Shown one piece after another: positions 9,056-16,035 of a stretch of DNA of 54,694 nucleotides (its first letter is position 1; each line of letters begins with the position of its first letter). A program made the position numbers and the translations under genes. Under the pieces are notes generated by a model, which was not told the origin of the DNA, did not search any database, and was given only the letters and a program-made list of their open reading frames with translations. The stretch covers positions 1 through 54,694 of the forward strand of contig DATJYL010000191.1 of assembly GCA_035499655.1 (NCBI GenBank). Reading direction: 5' to 3'. This DNA is from Pirellulales bacterium (GTDB taxonomy: Bacteria > Planctomycetota > Planctomycetia > Pirellulales > JADZDJ01).

Positions 9056-9304
9056 ATGGCCGACGGCGGTGACTTGGCCGATCGCAAGAAATGCAAAGCT
9101 CGCTTACTGATCGATCTGATTGCCCAGCACGCGGCTGCAGTTCGAACTGCCCGCTCGCTGGCCGGCCAATTTACCGCCGTGATTAACCTTCCCCTTGTCG
9201 ATGAAGGGACCGTCGGACAATTGATCGAACTGCATGATATCGCCTGCGCCTTGGAACATTATTTGCCCTCTCAGAACACCACGCCAAGCAAACTCAACGA
9301 CTAA
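9056..9304 (+). pseudogene. Glucose-6-phosphate isomerase C-terminal fragment, out of frame
   Basis: The 82 codons here, in a different frame from the preceding gene, match the C-terminal end of planctomycete-type glucose-6-phosphate isomerase: TAVINLPLVDEGTVGQL is the counterpart of a segment reading roughly TADLRLPALDEHSLGQL, followed by helix-forming IELHDIACALEHYL. An ATG exists at 9056 without a convincing ribosome-binding site. Together with the upstream part it indicates one ancestral gene that lost about 70 internal codons and shifted frame near the heptamer tract. Confidence 0.65.
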
Positions 9305-9309
9305 ATTTC

Positions 9310-9358
9310 TCACCCCTCACCCCTCACCACTCACCACTCACCACTCACCCCTTACTCC
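9310..9358. repeat. Heptamer tandem repeat (TCACCMC), seven units, abutting a start codon
   Basis: Seven 7-base units (TCACCCC twice, TCACCAC three times, TCACCCC, TTACTCC) end five bases before the ATG at 9364, so the tract occupies the place of the ribosome-binding site of the UPF0173 gene. Confidence 0.92.
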
Positions 9359-9363
9359 CTCCC

Positions 9364-10047
9364 ATGTCCACCGAAATCACCTGGCTCGGACATTCCTGCT
9401 TTTCCATCCATACCGGTAAACACACGCTGCTGGTCGATCCGTTTTTGAACGACAATCCACTCGCGCCGCTTAAAGCCGACGCGGCAGAGGCCGACTTCAT
9501 TCTGATTACGCACGGCCACTTCGATCATATTGCCGACGCCGTTAGTATCGCCAAACGCACCAGCGCCACCACCGTCAGCAATTTTGAAATCTCCGAGTGG
9601 CTGGGGAAACAAGGGGTCAAAGATGCCGTCGGCATGAATCACGGCGGAGCCACCTCACTCCCGTTTGGCCGCGCGAAATTGACCATTGCCCATCACAGTT
9701 CCGTGCTCCCCGACGGCACCTACGGCGGCAACCCGGCCGGCTTTTTGCTCACGCTGGACGGCGCCAAACTTTACATTGCCGGCGACACCGCCCTGTTCGG
9801 CGACATGCAGCTTTACGGTGCTGGCGGCCTCGATTTGGCCATTCTCCCCATCGGCGATACTTACACGATGGGTCCTGAAGATTCCATCGAAGCCATCAAG
9901 CTGCTCCGGCCCAAGTGCGTGCTTCCCTGCCACTACAATACTTGGCCGCCGATCGAGCAAAACGTAAAAGCTTGGGCGGAATTAGTCCGAGCGCAAACCA
10001 AAGCCAAACCCTTCGCCCTCGAACCCGGCGGAAAAATTACCGTTTGA
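9364..10047 (+). CDS. UPF0173 family metal-dependent hydrolase (metallo-beta-lactamase fold)
   Basis: A 227-residue protein, full length for the family. It starts ITWLGHSCFSIHTGKHTLLV and carries the metal motif HGHFDH (H-x-H-x-D-H) near residue 50. Later metal and fold residues are seen in NHGG, IAHHSS, YIAGDTALFGDM and VLPCHYNTWP, the last giving the final His. Members hydrolyse unknown substrates, probably in the cytoplasm; no signal peptide is present. No Shine-Dalgarno sequence is visible because the upstream 49 bases are heptamer repeats. It converges on the second Rieske gene across an imperfect inverted repeat. Confidence 0.93.
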   Translation: MSTEITWLGHSCFSIHTGKHTLLVDPFLNDNPLAPLKADAAEADFILITHGHFDHIADAVSIAKRTSATTVSNFEISEWLGKQGVKDAVGMNHGGATSLPFGRAKLTIAHHSSVLPDGTYGGNPAGFLLTLDGAKLYIAGDTALFGDMQLYGAGGLDLAILPIGDTYTMGPEDSIEAIKLLRPKCVLPCHYNTWPPIEQNVKAWAELVRAQTKAKPFALEPGGKITV

Positions 10048-10066
10048 GATCCATTTCCAAATTGTG

Positions 10067-10150
10067 TTACCGCAGAGGACACAGAGGATCGCTGAGGGAT
10101 TTTATTATAAAATTCTTTCCTCTGCGTCCCCCTGCGCACTCCGCGGTTAA
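10067..10150. repeat. Imperfect inverted repeat between convergent genes, overlapping a stop codon
   Basis: The left arm, TTACCGCAGAGGACACAGAGG at its start, pairs imperfectly with the right arm, whose reverse complement begins TTAACCGCGGAGTGCGCAGG and continues into GACGCAGAGG. An AT-rich loop (about 10096-10114) lies between. The right arm includes the TAA stop and last codons of the minus-strand Rieske gene. It may serve as a bidirectional terminator. Confidence 0.7.
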
Positions 10151-10470
10151 GTTTTTACCCGCGGCTCGCTGGACACTTGAATCTCCTCGCCGACGACGCG
10201 CACGTCGTAACTGTCGATTTTAATCCTCGGGCTGTCCGCCCAAGTCCCGTCGCTCACTTTGAATCGCCAGGCATGCCACGGGCAAGTCACCACCCCTTCG
10301 CACACTTCGCCGGCGCCCAGCGAAGCCCCCATGTGCGGGCACGTATCGTCGATGGCCATATATTCCCCGCCAGAATTGAACACCGCCACCAGCCGCTCTC
10401 CCAGGGTCACGGTAATTCCCTGTCCCTCCGGAATCGTGCCAACTTTAGCCACAGGAACGTAGTCGGGCAT
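10147..10470 (-). CDS. Small Rieske-type [2Fe-2S] ferredoxin-like protein 2
   Basis: A 107-residue Rieske protein. Ligands are in DDTCPHMGASL (C-x-H) and CPWHAWRF (C-x-x-H). Start at the ATG at 10470 (MPDYVPVAKVG): the longer open frame to 10611 would read through the mobile element at 10590-10669 and an unrelated stretch, so it is rejected. It parallels the first Rieske protein at 7435-7755 (same MPD-aromatic-V start, same size), though the sequences have diverged. A likely cytoplasmic electron-transfer component of an unidentified oxygenase or reductase. The final codons lie in a repeat arm, so the C-terminal EPRVKT may be repeat-derived. Confidence 0.9.
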   Translation of the reverse strand: MPDYVPVAKVGTIPEGQGITVTLGERLVAVFNSGGEYMAIDDTCPHMGASLGAGEVCEGVVTCPWHAWRFKVSDGTWADSPRIKIDSYDVRVVGEEIQVSSEPRVKT

Positions 10471-10581
10471 AGGAAAAAACTCAGGGACCGAACAAACAGC
10501 AATTGGGGAGTGCGCAAAAATGACGCCCGATAATCCAATCATGCATTTTACGTTATCCTTGACAGCGGAACAGCATTGGAT

Positions 10582-10677
10582 ACTGCCAAGGTAGTGGGCC
10601 AATTTGAACATAGCCCGACTGTGTCAGTCGGAAAAAGTGGCTCTCGGAATCTCAAATTGTCCCACCACCACTGCCAA
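10582..10677. mobile_element. 80-bp MITE, copy 2, with 8-bp target duplication
   Basis: The element spans 10590-10669, the same length as copy 1 and in the same orientation. The left end is GGTAGTGGGCCAATTTGAA; the right end is its inverted counterpart with two changes (GGTGGTGGGACAATTTGAG read inward). The internal hairpin CCGACTG-TGT-CAGTCGG is present. ACTGCCAA flanks it directly at 10582-10589 and 10670-10677, a different 8-mer from that flanking copy 1, which is what independent transposition events predict. Confidence 0.92.
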
Positions 10678-10847
10678 CACGCCGGCGAAAATTGAATTCA
10701 GCAGCCTGGCCTAAAAGCTATCTTGAAATGCATGCGCTGCTTTTGAGATAATGGTGCCGATTGCCAGCCGTCCCCCTGGCTGATACAACGCATCGCGTTA
10801 CTCCCCACCAAGGCGCCGCGGCAATCACCACCGTTTATTACGCTTTT

Positions 10848-10905
10848 CGACCGTTTTTTGCTCCGTTTTTCGGCCGTTTTTCTCCGTTTTTTCCGTTTTC
10901 CAAAC
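10848..10905. repeat. Pyrimidine-rich CCGTTTTT tract upstream of the radical SAM gene
   Basis: Five irregularly spaced CCGTTTT(TT) modules, separated by short GC-containing linkers, occur 44-100 bases before the ATG at 10949. The tract could be a UTR element or a degenerate repeat; no defined secondary structure was seen. Confidence 0.6.
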
Positions 10906-10948
10906 GATTCTCGTCGCACGCCTTTCCATCCTCGCCTCGCACCATCTC

Positions 10949-12784
10949 ATGCTCAACACGGAATTAAAAAATTTCGTCACCCGCTTCATTTTGCCCCGCG
11001 TCATGCAGCCGGCGCAATACGTGGGCAGCGAATTGAACATGGTCCGCAAAGATCACCGCACCGTGCGCGGCAAACTGTGCCTGGCCTTTCCCGATTTGTA
11101 CACCATCGGCATGAGCCATCACGGCATGCAGGTGTTGTACACGCTGATGAACGCCCGCGACAATTGGGCGTGCGAACGGGCCTTCACGCCGGCCTTGGAT
11201 ATGGAAACCCAGCTCCGCCAGCACGGCAAGCCGCTGTACAGCCTGGAAACCTTCACGCCGCTGTCGCAATTCGACGTGCTGGGCTTCACGCTGCAATACG
11301 AAATTTGCACCAGCAATTTGCTGACCATGCTCGACTTGGGCGGCATTCCGCTGCACAGTACGGAACGAACTTTGGAACACCCGCTGGTGATTGCCGGCGG
11401 ACCCTGCGCACAAAATCCGGAGCCGATCGCGCCGTTCATCGACCTCTTCGTCACCGGCGACGGCGAGCCAAGTTTGCCACTGATCTGCGATGAGTGGATG
11501 AATTTGAAAAGCGACGCACCATCCGCTTGCGGTTTAGCACCGAAAGAAGAATCAAAACGCCACCGCGAGCAACTCCTCGCCCACCTCGCCGCCAAATTTC
11601 CATTTGTCTACGTGCCCCGCTTTTACGAACCGGAGTATTTCGCCGACGGCCGCATCGCCGCCATCAACCGCACCCGCAGCGATGTGCCGGAAACCATCGA
11701 GCCCTCAGTCATCAGCGATTTGGACGGCGCGCCGCTCCCCACATCACCCATTTTGCCCTACGTGGAGTGCGTGCACGACCGCATCGCCATCGAAATTATG
11801 CGCGGCTGCCCCTGGCAATGCCGTTTTTGCCAAAGCACGGTCATCAAGCGGCCGCTGCGCATTCGCGAAGTGGAAACCATCGTGCAATCGGCGCTCGAAT
11901 CGTACTATCGCACCGGCCACAACGAAATTTCGCTGCTGTCGCTCTCGACCAGCGATTATCCGTACTTCGAGCCGCTCGTGCGGCGGATGAAAGAAGTGTT
12001 TGGTCCGCTCGGCGTGAGCATTGCCTTCCCCAGTTTGCGCGTGAACGAGGCGCTCAAAGTCGTCGCTTCGCTCATCGGCACCGAGCGGCATTCCGGCATG
12101 ACGCTGGCCCCGGAAGTGGCCCGCGACGACATGCGCGAGCAAATTCGCAAAAAAATCAGCAATCAAGATTTGTTCGACGGCTGCCGCGAGGCGTTCAAAA
12201 ACGGCATCGACAAAGTCAAGCTGTATTTCATGTGCGGACTGCCCGGCGAGCGCGAAGTCGACTTGAACGGCATCGTCGACATGGCGGAAACCATCGCCGA
12301 AATTGGCCGCGAAGTGCGCGGCCGTTACGCCAAAGTGACGGCCAGCGTCTCGAACTTCGTCCCCAAGCCGCACACGCCGTATCAGTGGAACGCCATGCAG
12401 CGACGGGAATATTTCCACTGGGCCCATCAATATCTCAAGCGCCGCGTGAAAATTCGGGCCGTGCAGGTGAAGTGCCATCACGTGGAAACGAGTTTGCTGG
12501 AAGGATTATTGAGCCGGGGCGATCGGCGCGTGGCGCAAGTGGTGGAGCTCGCCTGGCGCCGCGGAGCCCGCTTGGATAGCTGGAGCGAACATTTGAACCC
12601 GCAACTGTGGTGGCAAACGCTGGCCGATTGCGGATTGGATTTCGACCAAATCGTTCACCGCCCGGCCGAAATCGGCGACCGCCTGCCGTGGGACCACATC
12701 AACGTGAAAAAAGGCCGCACATACTTAGAAAAAGAACACGACCGCAGCGTGGTCCAATTAGCGGCGATGGCCAATGCGGAGTGA
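10949..12784 (+). CDS. TIGR03960-type B12-binding-domain radical SAM protein
   Basis: A 611-residue protein of the TIGR03960 family. The N-terminal region (LCLAFPDLYTIGMSHHGMQ, then VIAGGPCAQNPEP) resembles the cobalamin-binding-like domain. The radical SAM motif C-x3-C-x2-C is at C287, C291 and C294 in RGCPWQCRFCQST. Downstream core features are SLSTSDYP, GMTLAPEVA and LYFMCGLPGE, followed by SVSNFVPKPHTPYQW. In many bacteria it is next to or fused with a TIGR03936 (DUF2344) protein and linked to tRNA/ribosome modification genes; here no such partner follows. The reaction is unknown. Start is the ATG at 10949; no good ribosome-binding site is seen upstream. Confidence 0.93.
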   Translation: MLNTELKNFVTRFILPRVMQPAQYVGSELNMVRKDHRTVRGKLCLAFPDLYTIGMSHHGMQVLYTLMNARDNWACERAFTPALDMETQLRQHGKPLYSLETFTPLSQFDVLGFTLQYEICTSNLLTMLDLGGIPLHSTERTLEHPLVIAGGPCAQNPEPIAPFIDLFVTGDGEPSLPLICDEWMNLKSDAPSACGLAPKEESKRHREQLLAHLAAKFPFVYVPRFYEPEYFADGRIAAINRTRSDVPETIEPSVISDLDGAPLPTSPILPYVECVHDRIAIEIMRGCPWQCRFCQSTVIKRPLRIREVETIVQSALESYYRTGHNEISLLSLSTSDYPYFEPLVRRMKEVFGPLGVSIAFPSLRVNEALKVVASLIGTERHSGMTLAPEVARDDMREQIRKKISNQDLFDGCREAFKNGIDKVKLYFMCGLPGEREVDLNGIVDMAETIAEIGREVRGRYAKVTASVSNFVPKPHTPYQWNAMQRREYFHWAHQYLKRRVKIRAVQVKCHHVETSLLEGLLSRGDRRVAQVVELAWRRGARLDSWSEHLNPQLWWQTLADCGLDFDQIVHRPAEIGDRLPWDHINVKKGRTYLEKEHDRSVVQLAAMANAE

Positions 12785-12835
12785 GCGGTCGTGTTGATTC
12801 ACGGTCGCTGAATAAGTCGGCCAAAGGGCGTTCGA

Positions 12836-13309
12836 TTAACTGGGCTTTTTAACCAGAATACGCGTACACTTGCCATCTTTGAATTTGATTTGGGTGACGG
12901 TTTTGGTCGCACCGTTAAAATACTCCATGATTTCCGTGTTGTTGGCGTGACTGATTTGGTCGACTTTCGGGTTGCCAAGTTTTTTGACCATGTCATCGCG
13001 GGAGTCGGTCAGCATGACGCCGCAGGCCTCTGCTTTCCAATTAGGCCAGAAGAAGCAGCCCGTCACGTCCGTTTGATTCTCGATCAGCAGTGCATAAGTT
13101 CCGTAGTCGACGCAGACTTGGCCTGGATCGCCCGGATAGGCTTGGCTCGGCGGCCCTGTTTTTGAACCTGCATTAGATAAGCTTCCACCGACCAGCGCGA
13201 TAATTGCGTCGGCGGTGGGAGTCGATTGATCGGCGCATTTCGCCGCGGTGGCGAAACAGAGCGAGCAACAAATCGCCAACATCGTAAGCGGCGGCGGCGT
13301 TTTGGACAT
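12836..13309 (-). CDS. Secreted hypothetical protein, BamE/SmpA-like C-terminus (tentative)
   Basis: A 157-residue protein with a signal peptide (LTMLAICCSLCFATAAKCA). The middle has three cysteines (VCVDYG, GCFFWP, EACGVM) that could form disulfides outside the cytoplasm. The C-terminal third, DDMVKKLGNPKVDQI then EIMEYFNGATKT then IKFKDGKCTRI, resembles the helix, turn and beta-hairpin of BamE/SmpA-type domains, where a small protein monitors the outer membrane. That similarity is only a pattern impression. It lies 18 bases downstream of the MazG gene stop on the same strand. Confidence 0.6.
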   Translation of the reverse strand: MSKTPPPLTMLAICCSLCFATAAKCADQSTPTADAIIALVGGSLSNAGSKTGPPSQAYPGDPGQVCVDYGTYALLIENQTDVTGCFFWPNWKAEACGVMLTDSRDDMVKKLGNPKVDQISHANNTEIMEYFNGATKTVTQIKFKDGKCTRILVKKPS

Positions 13310-13327
13310 TGCTAGTTTCTCCAGGAA

Positions 13328-13654
13328 TTAAGGCTTTTCAGCATCGGCGCAGGTGCAGACGAATTGTCCGCAGCCGGGGCAGCCGGAGCCGTATTTGCGA
13401 GCGACGGCCTCGGTTAAATCGACGCCGGCCACATTGGCAATCGTGGCCAGCCAGGCCAGCACGTCGGCGAATTCGCCCAGCCGCTCCTCGTGCGTGCCGT
13501 TGCGCAGGGCGGATGCCAACTCGCCGACTTCTTCCATGAGCCACATGAACGTGCCATCGATGCCGCGGGCCACATCCTTCTCTAAATACATGTCACGGAT
13601 CAGTTGCTGAAACTCGGCGATTGTGACTTTCGGCGAATTTTCATTTTTTGCCAT
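13328..13654 (-). CDS. MazG-type nucleotide pyrophosphohydrolase with Cys-rich tail
   Basis: A 108-residue protein. Metal-binding acidic motifs of the MazG fold are MEEVGELASAL and EFADVLAWL, which would coordinate Mg2+ for hydrolysis of a non-canonical NTP to NMP and pyrophosphate. The C-terminus adds CPGCGQFVCTC, a probable zinc-binding knuckle seen in a subset of short MazG proteins. It lies nine bases downstream of the GNAT gene on the same strand and is probably co-transcribed. Confidence 0.88.
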   Translation of the reverse strand: MAKNENSPKVTIAEFQQLIRDMYLEKDVARGIDGTFMWLMEEVGELASALRNGTHEERLGEFADVLAWLATIANVAGVDLTEAVARKYGSGCPGCGQFVCTCADAEKP

Positions 13655-13663
13655 GTCGCCATC

Positions 13664-14182
13664 TTAGCGTTTCAGCCGGTAAAACACATGGGGCAAATCT
13701 TTCCACACCATGTCGCGCTCGAAAACGAAGCCAGCTTTTTCCATCACTCGTTGTGAGGCAAGATTCGTCGGCAGTGTAAAACAAACAAGTTCGCTTATTC
13801 CCAAATCGTTGAAAGCCGCGCTCACACTCGCCCGGGCGATTTCGGTCGCCAGCCCTTGATTCCAAAATTCCGGCAGCAGGGCATAAGCAACTTCGATTTC
13901 ATCACGGCCTTCGATGACGACCGGCCGCAATCCGCCGCGGCCTACGAATCGCCCGTCAGTTTTATAAAACCACATCCACAAGCCAAAACCATTTGTTTCC
14001 CATTGCTCGATATAAGCCGCGAGCATTTGTCGTGTTTCCTCATCGCTGCGCAGGCCACCCAGCGTGGCCATCACTTGCGGATTTTGGTGCATCCGGCAAA
14101 GTTCAGCCAAATCGTCCTCGCGGATTCGTCGGGCACACAGCCGCAGAGTTTCAAGTTCAGCGATGTCTCTACTTCTGGGCAT
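13664..14182 (-). CDS. GNAT family N-acetyltransferase (RimJ/RimL type)
   Basis: A 172-residue acetyltransferase starting MPRSRDIAELETLRL (ATG at 14182); the open frame extends further upstream but only as a shadow of the preceding gene. Family marks are TLRLCARRIREDDL, GFGLWMWFYKTDGRFVGRGG, EVAYALLPEFWNQGLATEI (with a divergent acetyl-CoA loop QGLATE) and LASQRVMEKAGFVFERD. Such enzymes acetylate protein N-termini, small amines or antibiotics; the substrate is unknown. The start overlaps the 3' end of the upstream gene by 14 bases, suggesting translational coupling. Confidence 0.9.
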   Translation of the reverse strand: MPRSRDIAELETLRLCARRIREDDLAELCRMHQNPQVMATLGGLRSDEETRQMLAAYIEQWETNGFGLWMWFYKTDGRFVGRGGLRPVVIEGRDEIEVAYALLPEFWNQGLATEIARASVSAAFNDLGISELVCFTLPTNLASQRVMEKAGFVFERDMVWKDLPHVFYRLKR

Positions 14183-15119
14183 CAGTCTGTTTGTCTGCCG
14201 CTTTTTCCGATTCTTCTTCTTGCTTGGCTTGCTCGGCGGTGATGACTGGAATTTCGACCGTGCTGGGCGCGACGTGTCCTTCCTTCCACATGCCAAAGGA
14301 AAACGTAACTTTGGCCATGCCCGGGCCAGCTTCGGGCGGCGCTTTAACGTCGCCTTTGAAGTCAATTTGACAGCAATAATTGTCAAGCAGATATCGCTGT
14401 CGGACCGGTGGATCGCCAGGAGTTTTTGAAGGAAATTGAATGTCGACCATCGGCATTACGCCGCGGAACTCGGGATTTTCGCCGTTCATTGACCGCACCA
14501 TTACCCAACAGCCATGCTTTTCGTCCAGGGTTCCCACTTGTGCAGGAAAATCAGCAGGTTGATCCCCAATTTTTAGTTTCACCCAAGGGGCAAGCTTGTA
14601 CGCAAGCAGATCCGGACCGATCGTAAGTGGCCCATTGAAATGCAAAATCGCTGCTTGCTGCGGATTACTCCAGAGTGGGGCCTCCGCCGTTTGCTTGTAC
14701 TTGGCTGGGCCATTGATTCTGGCATTCATTTCAAGTACGTGGCCAGTGGGAGCTTCTTCATCGCTGCGAACCCTCATGTTTGGAATCAAATAGGTTGTCT
14801 TGCCGTCGGGATCGGGAATTTCGACATTTGGTGTCCAATGTTGTGGGCCATCGCCGACGAACCGTTTGTCTGCGGCAGTTAAATCGCCATCGCCATTGCG
14901 GTCGATGAAGGCTGTCTCGCCATCGATTACAACCCACACGCGCTTGGCAGTGGGACCGAACAGAAGCAGCACGTATTTCGGCACACCCGATTGGTAAACC
15001 GGCTCTTTGAGAATGGTGCGGTCGATTTTGTCGTAATCGACAGCCCACAGCGGATTGGCAACCAGAAGCAACCAAATGGGCCCGAGAATTCCACACGCGC
15101 TGCTAAGAACACGACGCAT
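14169..15119 (-). CDS. Secreted hypothetical protein with an EF-hand-like loop
   Basis: A 316-residue protein starting at the ATG at 15119, preceded by GAGGG seven bases upstream; a longer frame to 15182 lacks a ribosome-binding site. The signal peptide is RVLSSACGILGPIWLLLV ending in LWA. Residues 66-80 contain DRNGDGDLTAADKRF, a calcium-binding EF-hand-type loop, between two beta-rich segments (KRVWVVIDGETAFI; VEIPDPDGKTTYLI). The tail is charged and low-complexity (EQAKQEEESEKAADKQ). It resembles uncharacterised planctomycete secreted proteins. It overlaps the GNAT start and so heads a small operon with GNAT and MazG. Confidence 0.75.
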   Translation of the reverse strand: MRRVLSSACGILGPIWLLLVANPLWAVDYDKIDRTILKEPVYQSGVPKYVLLLFGPTAKRVWVVIDGETAFIDRNGDGDLTAADKRFVGDGPQHWTPNVEIPDPDGKTTYLIPNMRVRSDEEAPTGHVLEMNARINGPAKYKQTAEAPLWSNPQQAAILHFNGPLTIGPDLLAYKLAPWVKLKIGDQPADFPAQVGTLDEKHGCWVMVRSMNGENPEFRGVMPMVDIQFPSKTPGDPPVRQRYLLDNYCCQIDFKGDVKAPPEAGPGMAKVTFSFGMWKEGHVAPSTVEIPVITAEQAKQEEESEKAADKQTDAQK

Positions 15120-15178
15120 GGCAGCACCCTCAGATTTTATGCCAGTGGATCGACCATCGAACACCAAGGCATTTTCGC

Positions 15179-15910
15179 TCAATGATGCGCCACTTGCAAT
15201 TGCGCTTGCTGAAGTTCCGCCTTCACGTCGGCGAAGTCGTGCTCGAAGGCGGGGTTGTCGTGCAGTTGATGGACAATGGCCTGGCCGAGCACACGGCCGG
15301 CGAAGACATCGGTTTCGTAGTGGCGACCCAGCATGACGCGGTCCCAGCCCACTTGGCGGCCTTCGGCGAGAATGGCATCGTGCTTGTCGGGAATGGCCTC
15401 GGCCAATAGCGCGGCCATGACCGTGGCTTGCGTGGAATGCCCGCTCGGGTAGCCGAAGCTGGGATTTTTTTCCGTGTGGTGCAAATCGGTCGGATCGACC
15501 TGGTAGGGGCGCGGCCGCTGCCAGTGATTTTTGCTGTCGTCGACAACTTGTTCCGTTTCTTTTTGCACGTGGGCGAAAAATGCGGTGGTTTTGGGAAGCT
15601 TATCGACCTGGAACGACGGACCAATGGTCGAGGCAAAACTGGCGACGGAGAATTTTTTTTCCTCGGCCTCGGCGCGGGCTTTATCTTCCGGGGTGATGGT
15701 TTTGTGGGCGGCGACAACTTCCGCCAAATCGGCGGCTTGTTCCGGCGAATCGGCAGCCGGCGGCGGCGGAAGGAGCGCCAGTGCATCGGGTTTGCCGGTC
15801 GGCAGGTAATGATCTTGGGCGGACGCCGTGACAGGAATCAGCAATAGCGCCGGCGCCGCGAGCAAAAAACAACGGGCTAACACACGTAGAGTTTGATGTT
15901 TCATTCGCAT
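15179..15910 (-). CDS. Periplasmic PAP2-type acid phosphatase (class A PhoN-like)
   Basis: A 243-residue protein with a signal peptide (LARCFLLAAPALLLIPVTASA). The three phosphatase motifs are present in order: KNHWQRPRPY (K-x6-RP), GYPSGHST (PSGH) and GRHYETDVFAGR (the R-x5-H-x3-D motif, with the Arg in DRVMLGRHYETD). It should hydrolyse phosphomonoesters, or lipid phosphates, outside the cytoplasm. Two ATGs are possible (15910, 15904). It is the next minus-strand gene after the HAD phosphatase, 125 bases away. Class A bacterial acid phosphatases have about this length. Confidence 0.92.
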   Translation of the reverse strand: MRMKHQTLRVLARCFLLAAPALLLIPVTASAQDHYLPTGKPDALALLPPPPAADSPEQAADLAEVVAAHKTITPEDKARAEAEEKKFSVASFASTIGPSFQVDKLPKTTAFFAHVQKETEQVVDDSKNHWQRPRPYQVDPTDLHHTEKNPSFGYPSGHSTQATVMAALLAEAIPDKHDAILAEGRQVGWDRVMLGRHYETDVFAGRVLGQAIVHQLHDNPAFEHDFADVKAELQQAQLQVAHH

Positions 15911-16035
15911 ACAACAAATTCCGCTCCCATAAAAACCGTGAGATTTTTTCGAAGTGAACCAGGCAAAAATATAAGCACAGTGTGTTAGAAAACGGTTAGA
16001 AATCCAACACGACAACGCTTTGCCAGCCGGCAATC

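Noticed and set aside
8950-9358. Heptamer tracts as CRISPR or a coding repeat domain
   Set aside because: Unit length is seven with no spacers; the encoded Pro/His/Ser tail is an accident of frame.
10471-10611. Extended N-terminus of the second Rieske gene
   Set aside because: The extra 47 codons are partly encoded by the mobile element at 10590-10669 and have no counterpart in the first Rieske protein.
11494-12579. 361-codon second frame inside the radical SAM gene
   Set aside because: Arg/His-rich shadow frame of a gene with clear radical SAM cysteines.
14183-14386. Extended N-terminus of the GNAT gene
   Set aside because: These codons are an alternative frame of the upstream secreted protein; acetyltransferase similarity starts at 14182.
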